Assembly: GCF_004337985.1 (NCBI RefSeq)
Contig: NC_043742.1
Span: forward strand, 6,404,389 to 6,468,388
Reading direction: 5' to 3'
Length of the DNA: 64,000 bases
From: Pyricularia pennisetigena
Lineage: Eukaryota; Ascomycota; Sordariomycetes; Magnaporthales; Pyriculariaceae
Part shown: in pieces, positions 1 through 11,108 of the stretch
How positions within the stretch are numbered: position 1 is the first letter of the stretch
Layout: each line of letters begins with the position of its first letter
Translations under genes and position numbers: made by a program
The notes under the pieces: model-generated
Told to the model about the DNA's origin: nothing
Seen by the model: the letters and a program-made list of their open reading frames with translations, nothing else
Database searches by the model: none

Positions 1-529
1 AGACAAAGTCATGCACTAGTTCAATTTGAACATGGGGAGGAGCCGAGATCGTCAATCACCAAAACGAATTCCGTTCCGCAGATAAAACGAACCAGCTCAA
101 CTGGAAAGAAACCTGAAAGCTCCTCCCAGAGCTCAGTCAAAGATGGAAATGCAGGGGGAATACCATAGTAGATGCAACACCGCCCCACTCACCCTCCAGT
201 CCCCATGCGGGGATCCTTGAGCTACAGCGGGCCGCCATTGGAGCCCAATCCCGGAAAGGTCGTCGGCATCCACTTCCGGTGAAAACAATGGGGCCATGAG
301 AAATAATTTTGCGAACGAGCTTTCGTGAGAAGCTTGCCACTGTAGTCTAGAAATTTAATGAATGCATCCCATCTAGGCGCAGCTTTACGCATCAAGCCTG
401 CCCATCACACAACGAACGGTCGCCGACGCCTATAGAGTTTTTTTTTTTTTTTTTTTTGTTCGAGATTAATCGGTCTTTCCTCGATAGCAGGCTCAGCGGC
501 AGCCGCGCCCCAGAGACACGGCTTCTGCC
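1..529. other. Left-edge intergenic / MRH4 5' region
   Basis: I see no convincing gene here. A short minus-strand ORF at 137-340 lacks family resemblance. A run of about 20 T at 438-457 lies roughly 75 bases before the MRH4 start and may be part of its promoter or 5' leader, since poly(dA:dT) tracts commonly keep nucleosomes off fungal promoters (general knowledge, not shown here). Confidence 0.5.
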
Positions 530-2476
530 ATGCTCAGATCTTCCCTGGGCTCCGTATGCCTGGCATGCCGCATATCAGGCAATGCCGGCGCGGCTCCCAG
601 AGCTGCAGCCCACAGACCACACCTCTCTACCGCTATGCGAAGCTCTACAACACAACTGCAGTCTTTGCTTTCCTTCTCCACGAGTAATACGCGACAATCT
701 ACGCGCCGAGAGCGGGCGCCGTCCCGCATGGTCCTCTCCGACCGCGTCGGCCGCTCAACAGCTAGAGATGGTGACAAGAAGCCCAGACGGCGGGTTGATG
801 GCCCGTTTGCTGGAATGAATCGCACAGTCGTCAACTTTGACCCCGAGACGAGGTCGAAACTGGCAAGAGACAACAACAGGAGTAGCAAGCACGGCAAGGA
901 AGGAGGCAAGAAACTGGGCCGCGACGGCAAGGGCTTCAAGGCACTCAATATGCAGCGCAGCTTGGCCAACATTGGCTACGGACACAGGACAACCATCAAG
1001 GCCAAGATGCAGGAGGTCGATTCCTTCGATCAGTTCGATTTGCTTCCACAGGTCAAGGATGCTGTGCTCAACGAAGCCTTGAAGGGAATGGTCGATATCA
1101 AACCAACTCCCGTGCAGCGTCTGGCCATACCTGCTCTTCTGGGCCAGACCACGGGTGCTCGCGCACGCTGGAGGACAAAATCAAAGCCGACCGGCTCTAG
1201 TAGCGATGCCACTTCTCCTGATGCCCCTCCTCCGCCCCGTGAGGAGTTTTTGCTCGCTGCTGAGACAGGCTCTGGAAAGACGCTGGCCTACCTCATCCCG
1301 GCCTTTAACGCGCTCAAAGAAGCCGAGACTAGTGACCCCGACATAATTGCGTACAACCAGCGACGTGCTGAGGAACGAGCGCTGCTGGCCAAGAACCCTG
1401 GGTCCAAGATCAAGACCCGCCCGGAACCTCATCCCACCATGTCCCGGCCCCGCGTTGTGATTCTGGTGCCGACGGCCGAGCTCGTCGACCAGGTTGGCCG
1501 CGTCGCCAAATCTATATCACACGTCGCAAAGGCGCGCACGCGTATGATCTCGGCCAACATGTCAGCCACGGTGATAGAGAACGACGTTTTCTCCCCGGCA
1601 GGCATCGATATTCTCATTTCGACGCCGCATCTCCTCGCCTCCATTGCAGAGTCACACCCAAACATCCTTTCTCGTGTCTCGCATCTCGTGATCGATGAGG
1701 CAGACTCGCTGCTTGACCGCAGCTTCAGCGAAGTCACGACGCCAATTATCGATCGCGCCCTGCCGTCTGTCCGCCAACTCGTGCTCTGTTCCGCGACGAT
1801 CCCACGGCGCCTGGACAACTACCTGGCCTCTCGCTTCCCCAATATGCGGCGAATCACCACACCTAACCTGCACGCCATCCCCCGTCGCGTTCAACTCGGC
1901 GTCATCGACGTAGCACGTGACCCGTACCGCGGCAACAAGAACATTGCATGTGCCGATGCCATTTGGTCCATAGGCAAGGAAGCTGGTCGTCACGAAGGTC
2001 CGGTCAAAGGCCAGGTCGAAGTCCGCCGCATTATGGTCTTTGTCAACGAGCGCGAAAAGACGCAAGAGGTGGCCGAGTATCTGAAGTCCAAGGGCATCGA
2101 CGCCGTCGCGCTGCACCGTGACACCTCGGAGGAGCGCCAGTCCGAAATGCTTGCCTCTTTCACTTCGAACGAAAGCATGACCATTCCTACCCCTGAGGGC
2201 GGAGTCACCGGCAGCCCTCGGAGCAGCCGCACACTACCCAACACCAAGGTCATTGTGGCCACTGATTTGGCATCGAGGGGAATCGACACGCTGGCGGTGC
2301 GCCATGTCGTTCTCTACGATGTACCGCACACCACCATCGATTTTATTCACCGCCTCGGCCGCGCCGGTCGTATGGGCCGTCGCGGACGTGGTATTGTGCT
2401 TGTAGGTAACGATGACCGCAAGGACATTGTTGCGGAAGTGAAGGAGAGTATGTTCATGGGACAGGCTTTGGTCTAA
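530..2476 (+). CDS. MRH4: MRH4-type mitochondrial DEAD-box ATP-dependent RNA helicase
   Basis: Single-exon 648-residue protein. The first ~60 residues are rich in Arg, Ser and Ala and nearly free of acid, as expected of a mitochondrial presequence. The helicase core has all the expected motifs in order: a Q-motif region ending KPTPVQ (about 185-195), motif I AAETGSGKT (about 243-251), Ia PTAELVDQV, Ib TPHLL, motif II DEAD (about 389-392), motif III SAT (about 421), motif IV region IMVFVNE, motif V ATDLASRGID and motif VI HRLGRAGR (about 607-614). In yeast MRH4 acts in late assembly of the large mitoribosomal subunit. An insert between the Q motif and motif I, and another after motif I, are typical of the fungal MRH4 group and set it apart from other DEAD-box proteins. 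The start is the first ATG giving the presequence. No intron is needed. Confidence 0.9.
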   Translation: MLRSSLGSVCLACRISGNAGAAPRAAAHRPHLSTAMRSSTTQLQSLLSFSTSNTRQSTRRERAPSRMVLSDRVGRSTARDGDKKPRRRVDGPFAGMNRTVVNFDPETRSKLARDNNRSSKHGKEGGKKLGRDGKGFKALNMQRSLANIGYGHRTTIKAKMQEVDSFDQFDLLPQVKDAVLNEALKGMVDIKPTPVQRLAIPALLGQTTGARARWRTKSKPTGSSSDATSPDAPPPPREEFLLAAETGSGKTLAYLIPAFNALKEAETSDPDIIAYNQRRAEERALLAKNPGSKIKTRPEPHPTMSRPRVVILVPTAELVDQVGRVAKSISHVAKARTRMISANMSATVIENDVFSPAGIDILISTPHLLASIAESHPNILSRVSHLVIDEADSLLDRSFSEVTTPIIDRALPSVRQLVLCSATIPRRLDNYLASRFPNMRRITTPNLHAIPRRVQLGVIDVARDPYRGNKNIACADAIWSIGKEAGRHEGPVKGQVEVRRIMVFVNEREKTQEVAEYLKSKGIDAVALHRDTSEERQSEMLASFTSNESMTIPTPEGGVTGSPRSSRTLPNTKVIVATDLASRGIDTLAVRHVVLYDVPHTTIDFIHRLGRAGRMGRRGRGIVLVGNDDRKDIVAEVKESMFMGQALV

Positions 2477-3090
2477 AATGTATAAAATGTAAAAAAAGCT
2501 TCTTGGTTTTCTTTTCTTTTTCTTTTTTTTTTTTGTGGGCACTTGTTCACATTAATGTATCAACAGTTTAGAAAAGGAGGGTGGGGACACCAAGACCTGT
2601 AGACATATGTATCACTACTATATTTGTTTTAGAGAAGAATCAAATGATCACAAAGAAAGCCTGTTGTATGGTTTTATCCAGGTTGCGATACAATCACATG
2701 CATGCATGAAGAGCAGTAGTAGTAAAGGTTGCAGTTTGGTCGAAGCTTAAGGTAGATAGAACATGTGGGGTGGTGCCGCAAATCTGACTTTGTTTCTGCC
2801 GTGGGCGGTAAAAAAGGGGTCTCTGGTGATTGCAGACATGTCGGTGACGTCCTCTGATTAATTAATTGTGTTTACTTGCCCGCCACCGAGAAAAGTAAGG
2901 CAATTTGATTTGATCATAGCAAATTTGCCAGAAGCATCAACATTCCCCATCATCACAAATCAAAACAAGACGCGAATTCCAGAACCGCGAGCCACGCGCC
3001 GAGTTATCATCTTTTTGCAGGCATCTCTATCAATTCCAACCCTCCGAGCAAAAGCATCTCCGATCCCGATCTCCTCTTCCCTCCCTCACG
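2477..3090. other. Intergenic MRH4-IWR1
   Basis: Holds the MRH4 3' UTR, with a T-rich tract at 2510-2534, and the IWR1 promoter and leader. No other gene seen. Confidence 0.5.
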
Positions 3091-4827
3091 ATGTCTGTCC
3101 CGCCGCAGATAATCCAAGTTAAGCGCAAGAGAAACGACGATGGGCCAGTCACTTTCCTACGTTCGTGGCAACGTCAAAGTCCCTCCCGTGGTCGGGAAGC
3201 TCTACTGCATCGTACTGACGGCAGCGTTTGAAGGCATCGAACAAAGCACGAAGCGGCACCGCAGCGGCGCCTTTCTCTACCAGCGACGCGATCCCGAAGC
3301 CGCTCTAGGAGCAGCAGCAACAGCAGTGAATGGCGCCGTCGGCCAGCCGAGGGACCAGGTGTCGTCTCGCGCGCCGACCATCACGGCCACTAGACCTGGT
3401 GATGAGAACCTACCGCTAGATGCAGTCAAGCGGTCACACGCCACAGCCATCGGAGATGGTGCCGCAGGCAAGCCAACGACACCTCAAAAGACGCAACTGC
3501 GCCACGCCGGCGCCGGCGCCGGAAGTCCAGGTCGCGGTGTCGACCCGAGCCCGGGAGCCCTCCGCGCGGCGAGGGATGCCGCGCCGGGCGGTATGACGCA
3601 GGCGCTGCCCACGGTCCCGGCCAGCGTGGCCTCGAGGGTGATGATCGAGCCGCGCAGGTTTCACCTTTCCCGTAGGCACATGGCTGAGAGGCAGTCCTCG
3701 ATGAATTCGCGGGTCACAAAATCCTCGGGTACGTCCAAGGGCCTGGGCCCCGCGACGTTTGTGGAGAGGAGCAGCAAGCGGAAGCGGACCGGTGAACCAA
3801 AGACACCACTCACAGCAACGCACCCAGCACAGAAGACACCACAAAAGATGCCCGTGGCAGACGGCCAAAAGGCGCTGGAGAGTGATGGTGCATCGGCAGA
3901 GGCCAAGACGGAGGAACGCAGGAAGCTGAAAATGCCGTCCAAGCGATCCGCCGTGTCTAGACCGTCCGGCCCTAGGCTGCCAGACTCTTTCGTGAACCGT
4001 TGGGACACGGACATGGATCAGCTTGCACGAGAGATGAACGATTATACTCTGGAGCTGATAGCAAGGGACCTGGAGAAGATCAAGGAGCGGGACGAGGCGG
4101 CGGCACCAATGTCGAACTCTGCGAGGCAGACACCAGTCAAGAACAACAGCAATGCACCCATGTCGACTGCATCCCCCTCGCCTAGGAGATTTAAGCCGCA
4201 GGCTCCTGCCAAACGCTATGCGGAGCGTCACCCAGAGGAGGCGGCCGCGGCGGCTGCTGCTGCCGCCGCCGCAGAGGCTGAAGCGCAAATGAGCATGGAC
4301 GTGGACGACGCAAGTGACACTGAGGACGACGACGGGGACTACATAATCGACACATATGTCCGCGTCGCTGCCGACAGCATCACGACCGAGGCGACACCTG
4401 ATCAAGTCGGTCTGCTGGTGTTAGATAATGAGCCTGATATTGACTATTTCTATGGCGAGGAGAGCGACAGCGAGGAGGAGTATGAGGATGACGAGGATGA
4501 GAACGGTATGTTTTTTTTTTCTGCCCGTTGTTTAGATGGATACATCATTTTGGAGCACTGTCCAATATGGGCATCAACACATATCAGAATATGAGGCTAA
4601 GCCTAAACATGCGAGCAGCGGAAAATTACTACACGGCAGACTATCCGGATGACGAGGTGGCTTCGGGTGACGAGTTCGATCGCGACGCGTACCTGTATCA
4701 AATGGGTATGTCTGAGTTCGACGGAGGTTCTGGATCGGACAGCGAAGACGACGACGAAGACGGCGGCGTGCCGGGCCGTTTCAAAATTACGATCGGCCGT
4801 CCACAGAATCTTCCTCAGCTTTACTAG
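3091..4827 (+). CDS. IWR1: IWR1-like RNA polymerase II nuclear import factor
   Basis: Three-exon model, exons 3091-3160, 3234-4505 and 4619-4827, 516 residues. The first exon encodes MSVPPQIIQVKRKR, the basic start typical of Iwr1/SLC7A6OS proteins. Removing a 73-nt intron (donor GTTCGT, CTGAC branch site, AG) joins it to a TKRHRSGAFLYQRR block. The middle is poorly conserved and disordered with a poly-Ala/Glu stretch (about residues 385-402). The acidic C-terminal Iwr1 domain follows: DTYVRV, VGLLVLDNEPDIDYFYG, then a second intron (donor GTATGT, 113 nt) whose removal restores DENAENYYTADYPDDEV. In yeast Iwr1 binds assembled Pol II in the cytoplasm and directs its nuclear import. The long variable middle makes it longer than the yeast protein. 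Both introns are supported by the conserved sequence they restore. Confidence 0.85.
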
Positions 4828-5712
4828 GGCGGCCAAGACTCAACAAGCAAAAAGAAAAGCAACGCTCGCCCGTTTTCAGTTGTGTTTCATCGTTTCACTC
4901 CAGGGGGTTCATGGCGATGTTTCTCTTGACGGAGTGAGGGATAAAACATGTAGCCTTGCGTCATGTTCATACAGCTCCTTGGACCCCTGAATTCTATTCG
5001 GGTTCTCGGTTGTTCGGTTCTTCCTTGTCGATCCAACAGCGGCGCCTCGAAGGGCGCGATGTCGATTATTAGTGTGTACTATATAATAAATGCATAGCGA
5101 GGTTTTTGTATAGCATTTTTTTTTTTTTTTTTTTGTATGGAGATGGGTTACTGTAATTCAAAAAGATGATCACTGCACCGCAACAATCGACCAAGCAAAC
5201 TAGCGCATTCTGTACGTTGTCGTTTGTTCCTCCCGGCATGGTACGAGATGGCAGGTTTGACGACACAGTGTCGATCCTTTGCATATCATCAAGGCCGAGA
5301 TTCTCTGGTCAGCTTCTCCGCAAAAATCTGCTTGTGATTTTCCACGGAACCAAGTTCTTTTTGTTTCTCTTTTTTTTTTTTGATTGATTAATTGATTGAT
5401 GGATGGATTGATTCTGATATTGCTTTTTCTTCCTTCTTTTACTTCTTAGGAGGGCATGGTTACGAGCTGGAAAGCATGCGCAAGCGCACTTGCTTCTTTC
5501 TGCACCCGCCCAGCCTATTATTGAAACATATTTTCTGCACTATCGCGCAAAGAGGAGGCACTAGGGGTCCATTCGGGGCCGTCCCAAGAAATACCGTCGT
5601 CATCAAGTTGTTGTAAAGAAGGAAAATCGCTTGTTCCGACAGTGCAAGAAATCAAGAAAACTGAAGAGAAAAAAAAACCCGACGGACGCCACCGGAGATC
5701 GACCCGCGAAAG

Positions 5713-5751
<39 letters not shown>

Positions 5752-6429
5752 CTTGAAACCCTCTTTAATCCTATTTCCTTTTCGACCACAACGTCCGAAG
5801 ACACGCCCCCCTCCCTCTCGCGTAGTGAACAAACCTACTATAGTCCTGGGGGTGATTTCGCCACCCCCGAACATGGTATGATATGCATCTCAAGAGTATC
5901 TGCAGTGACGAAAATAAGAAGAAAAAAAAAGCCAAAAACACACAAGCAAGGTCAAGAAATATTGGCAGCCATGTTTTCCATTGGTTCTTTGACGGAATAA
6001 ATAGAGATTGGTGGAAAACTACAGTAATAATGCTAGACGGGGGTTGACTAGGAATAAGAAAGACTACTACAAACAGACGAAAAAGAGATGAGGCAAAAAA
6101 TGTGTCTTGTTTTCAAGAGAATGTTCCGTCCCCTCCCAGATACCAATTCGGACAGTTTTTTGTTTTTGTTTTTGGTCCAAGAATCAACCTCAATGCGCCG
6201 GACGCCGTAGATGGAAACAAAAAGAAACATGCTCGGTGTTCGTCTCTGGACGATTAGGGGAATAGATTGCACAAAGGTAGAAAAAAAGAAAAAAAAGAAG
6301 AAAAAGAGATATCGGGGGAGGTTGATTAAACAACATTGTAAGAAAAAAAAAAATCAACCCAGTGAGCCAAGACGCCGATGAGATGTAGACATGGAGAGAA
6401 AGTGGAAAGGAAAGAACACAAAAAGGTTC
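4828..6429. other. Convergent intergenic region
   Basis: Lies between the 3' ends of IWR1 and the minus-strand orphan gene. It is rich in A/T homopolymers, including T runs near 5117 and 5371 and the long A run at 5713-5749. Small ORFs here are made mostly of poly-Lys or poly-Phe from those runs and are not credible genes. Confidence 0.5.
5713..5749. repeat. Poly(A) tract, about 37 nt
   Basis: Uninterrupted A run in the convergent intergenic region. No adjacent retroposon body or target-site duplication was recognised, so it is best called a simple repeat. Confidence 0.9.
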
Positions 6430-8258
6430 TTATAAACGAGGAACATAATCCCGCGGTTGCTCTCCGGCCGGCTGCGTGTGCTGCTCGTCCCAGGTGGGCA
6501 GCCCACGTTCTCTTCTCTGCTGGTCACGAATAGCCTCTGCATGACGAAATCTGTTAGCTTGTGTCTCGAACAAATCAAGAAATAAGGAATTTAGAAATGT
6601 CTTTGTACTCACTCAGATGCGCAGCCCACCTCTTATCCTCATCGCTCACGAACCAGTAATCCCTGTCGAGGACGATCTCGGGATACCTCTCGATCAGACC
6701 GGGCGGGGAGCGGCTCGTGTCCCGCTCGTGGATCCACTCGAGGAGGGGCTCGCCGTCGTCGCCGTACACGAGGCCGCCGCGCCCGTCCATGACGGGGATG
6801 ACCTTGTTGGTGCGGTAGTACATGCTCGTGACGCCGGCCTGCTCGCGCTGCGCCGGCAGGTTCAGCGACCTCTCGGACTGCGTGACGTACATGTCCAGCC
6901 CGGGATTCTGCGGACCGATGGGGCCGATGGCCTTATTGAAGGCCGTCGTCACGTCCTTCCACGTCGTGCGCTTGTCGTGCTTCTTGCGAGCGTAGATAAC
7001 AAAGTGCTCGTGCGCCATGGGGTACTTTTGGTTAGGGTGACCGCCGCCGCCGAGCTCCGACACGGCACCGTTCGATAATGACGATGATGACATGGTCGAT
7101 GTCGCTGTCGTGGGCGACGCCTCGTCGGCGGAATACTCTCCGTTCCGTTCTTTCTTCCCCCGCTTGGCGCGCTTGCGTATCGTCGGCTGCTTGGTGACGA
7201 GACTGGGCGAGCAGCGGCGGGACGAGCGGGCGCTGGCGGCCTGGTAGACCTCGGGCGTCATGGCGAGGGCGAACCTGGTCGTGTTGAGCGGCGGCAGGCC
7301 TGGCGACGACAGGCTGGACCTCTCGGAGAAGCTCCTGACAGGTCTCGGCGGCGGCGGCGGAGCAGAAAACTGCGTGGGAGGCGTGGTTGCAAAGGTGGTG
7401 GAGAAGGACTGAGAGAGCGGTGAGTCTGCGCATAGCGACGGGGGTGTGGACGAAGCGAGCGACGCCGAGCTGTTGCGTCTGTCCCAGGCTGGCCAGTCGC
7501 GGGGTCTGAAGTCGCTGCTGCTGCTGCTAAAGCCATCATCGGGGATCTTGGCAAAGAGCTCATGGATTGACGGCAGAGTGCATTTACGCTGTTGGCGATA
7601 TGGCGGCTGAACGTCTGCAGGGAAACCTGATATGCAAGTCAGAGACGTGAGACACACACATTTGAGAGCAGATGACGCGAAATGGCACATCTATCATACC
7701 CTTCAAGCTCGCTTCACCCAAGGAGTCTTGTTTTGTCGTGGGAGAGGGAAGCGCGCCGTTGGAAAGCAAAAACAGAGACTGAGCAGCAACGTCCCGTTCG
7801 ACCGCATCACGGGATCCTTTCCTGACAGGTGCTGGCGAAAGCGTGATGACCTTGAAGATGGAGTTGTCGGACAGAGTTGCATGCTGGTGAACCGGGGTGG
7901 AGATCTCGGCAGACGATGAGCGGCTTGATGTTCGCGAGGTTGAAGAAGATAGAGCCTCTTCCGTCTGAACCCTCTTCGACTCTGCGTCTTCCTCGTCGAC
8001 CTCTTCAGCTTTTCGTTTCCTGTTGACAGAGTCCGTCGGGGAGGACGCCGGGTCACTGGACCGCGCCGACGCGGCCATCTCTTCGGCATCTCTCTTGGTC
8101 CTGGTGGCAAGCGATGAGACCACTGGGCAGGTGACATATCGTTTTATCCATGGGTAAACTTCGACCTCCTTGCGGCATGGGAGCGACTTGGAGCCCTCCT
8201 CATCCGGAAATCCCGTGGCCACCGGGACGTCATCGTCCTGAACCGAGTGGTAAGGCAT
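6430..8258 (-). CDS. Orphan basic protein, probably nuclear
   Basis: Three exons on the minus strand: 8258-7700, 7626-6613 and 6536-6430, giving 559 residues. Both introns (73 and 76 nt; donors GTATGA and GTGAGT) restore frame. I do not recognise the family. Residues 1-185 are Ser/Glu-rich with a KRKAEEVDEED segment, and residues ~190-380 are Ser/Pro-rich and disordered. A strongly basic cluster RKRAKRGKKE near residue 340 looks like a nuclear localisation signal. From about residue 390 a compact region rich in aromatic residues (HEHFVIYARKKHDKRTTW ... AFNKAIGP ... YYRTNKVIPVMD ... DYWFVSDEDKRW) looks like a folded domain. A Myb/SANT-like DNA-binding fold is possible from the Trp spacing, but I cannot confirm it. 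The start is the ATG opening MPYHSVQDDD; the frame continues further upstream without another convincing ATG. Confidence 0.6.
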
Positions 8259-9271
8259 GATGGGAATTAGGCGAGGTGTTGGCGAGATGGGTGGGCGTAG
8301 TGACTTGTGCACAACAGGCAGCAAAAGGCAGACAATTGCCTTTGTTCGACTGTGGTGGAGAAGACACTGAAGAAGAGAGTGAATAGAAAAAAAAGGGGGG
8401 GATGTCGAAACAGAGCCAAGATAAATGCGTGGCAATGGGACTCTCTTATTTGACTTGTTGGAGTTTCGGCAGACAAGGGTGGAGTTGGGGTGGATTGATG
8501 AAAGTGAGAAGAGAAAAGAAGAAGGGATCACAGAAGGAAAAATATGCGATGAGGGTTCATTTTCTGTATTGCTTCTTTGGTGCTCTCTTCTTCAGCATAA
8601 GCATCCGGGGAAGCGAGGGGTACACTGTATGTACCTCATGTATGATATGCACCGCACCGCACCGCAAAATCAGCCATGATGGCTTTTGCTTTTTGCTTCT
8701 CCTTTGCCGTAGCGGGGGCATATATCGTCAAAGGAAATCAATCGAGACAATTATTCGACCTTGCGTCCAATGGGCAGAAAACGCCATGAGCTAGTCTTAC
8801 ACCCCTCACCCCCGGGGAGGCGTGCTATTTTCCATCCTCTTCTCTCTTGCCTTTTTGTTCAAGGCTCCTGTTTGATAGGTCAAGCTTTGACAAACCGGCC
8901 AACCAAGATGGTCTGCAGGATCAAAAAGCAACCCGTGTTGATCTGGGCAATCTCACTCGAGACCAATCAATCACTACCCACACACCCTCGTCCCTCCTCC
9001 CACACCTGTCAGGTCAGTCTGGCCAGTGAAGCCCCCCGGACGCTGCAAAAGACAGCTCCCAAACATTGCAAGCATACGGAGCTGGCCCCGGTTCGAGGGG
9101 CAGCTTGTGACTGCAACACAGAAAGAGGTTACTCGACTGACAGGCATGCCGCCTCTTGGCTCACGCTGAGGCTTGCCGTAGTGGCGCACACGGCTAGACT
9201 CGGCAGCCTCGTCTGTGGCCCCGAACCCGCTAACGGAGCATAGCGTCGAGGAGCTTTGTGTCGAACATTTG

Positions 9272-9302
<31 letters not shown>

Positions 9303-11108
9303 CATTTGTCTCTCCCCACCCGCAGCCAATGGCCTCGTTTGAAAATTGGTAAATTCTTTCGAATAGTCCCCCAAATGGCATGGCCTGTGGAGCCTTGCCC
9401 GTCGCTAGTACGATCGCGGGATAACAGTTCGACCAGTCTTCCTCTGCTAGCCCAAACCTACATCCTCTAGCTCGCACGCTTGCATCGGCAGAAGAACCTC
9501 TTGTCTCTTTTTTTTAGCAGCTTAGTGAGCAGGGTTAACAATTGCTGCCAGGCGCAACAGCAGATGCAGGAGCTGCCAATTTTGACTTTGGACGGCGGCA
9601 CGCCCAATTGCGTCTTGAGAGGAGTCCAGTGGCCGTTGCCACGACAGGTTCAACGTCCGTACGTGCCGTTGATCGGTGCCGAGCTATTAAGCTAGCTTAC
9701 CTAGCGGGAATTTGACCTCATGCCCATGTGTATCCATGTACTGGGTTGAGGCAAAATCATGGGAAAATATGGAAAACCCCATCGATATGCTCTTTTGCAT
9801 GTCGATCGGGGACTTTACAAGGTGCCAAGGCTCCCCTCTCGCGTGCTTGTTTTCTTGGCCCTGTGTGAACACGAACGGTTCATCGGAACTGATGTTTCCA
9901 AGTCAGGCGCGCGCTTGGCTCTGCTTGTTCGCTTGTCTAACTGCTTGCCTGCCTGGCAACGTCGGACGAACCCTAAACTCCCAAGGCTCGTAAGTAGTTA
10001 CTTCTCATGGGAATATGTATCACGGCAAAGACGACCCGGTCTTCATAGAAATGAAACCCCAGTCTCACTAGGCCGGCAGTAATGACACTTTGCTTTTTGA
10101 CTCTCGAATAGTCTCAAGTCAAAAGTCTGTGAAGAGCAAATCAAAACAAAACAAAACAAAGGGAAACAAAACAACCCAACCCAACCCAAAATGCTGACAT
10201 GTCTAGTAGCGATCCCAGGAGGACGTCCTAATTTGGTAGAGTGGGGATGTGAGTATTAAACTTTTGTACATCTCACTCGAGATGCCGATAATGACTACAT
10301 TAAGGCACGCCACGAGACGGCTTCTAATTCCTGGCCACGATCAATCTAATAGCCATGTCATCATGTGCCAGGCAGCGGGGGAGAAGCTTTTGAAAGAAAA
10401 ATTTCCCGACCGAAGCTCGAATGATCTGCACCTTGTGGCTGCACATAGAAAGGTGCAGTATTGGACAGAGCCATGTTCATTCGTCAAGGTGGAGATCGGG
10501 TGATCCTGGTCAAAGTGAAAGAGGCGTACTGCTGCGTTTCTGCAAGGGATAACTCAGCAGCCCAAAATGCCAAGAGTGTCGCGGGACATGTGCAACTGAG
10601 AGTAGGGACAGACTCGAGAAATCAAAAAGCTGCTCCTCAGTGGCCACGAGATCAAAAAAAAGAAGAAAAAAAAAGGACAAACCCGAGATTGGGCCGCAGG
10701 GTTTTGCTCAAGGCAAGTCCTGCTGAGGCCGAAAGTGGTGCCAAGAGAGTTTATTCTCTCCTTGCAGCAGCCGAATGTCTCACACTCGCGGTTTATGCCG
10801 TAGTGCAAGAAGACGGAGACAAAACGAGATAGTAAAGTACTACAAACGAGTCGTGCGCTTGTCCGCGTCAACATTGCTTTGGTTGATCCCTCCAAAGGAT
10901 TCATCTCCAGAGAATTTCCTAAACAATGGTTAGCAAAAAACAATGGAATGGTCTCAAAGGATGCACCCAGAGGTTTTGGTCAGGTGATGTTGACTCAGGA
11001 CAAGGCGTTACTGAAAAAAGGGATACTGAAAAAAAAAGGGGAGGCTGGGCAAGGGGCAGGGTTCGTCAAGAAAAAGAAGGTCTCAGGGGGTAAAGGGGCA
11101 ATGACAGC
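8259..11108. other. Intergenic region, 2.85 kb
   Basis: The part near 8259-8600 is probably promoter and leader of the orphan gene. A run of about 28 T lies at 9275-9302, and short CAAAA and CCCAA repeats lie at about 10142-10190. Several ORFs of 80-160 codons occur on both strands, but none shows a recognisable domain and most run through homopolymers. No RNA gene was recognised. Confidence 0.45.
9275..9302. repeat. Poly(T) tract, about 28 nt
   Basis: Uninterrupted T run in the intergenic region upstream of the orphan gene. It is simple sequence with no associated element seen. Confidence 0.85.
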
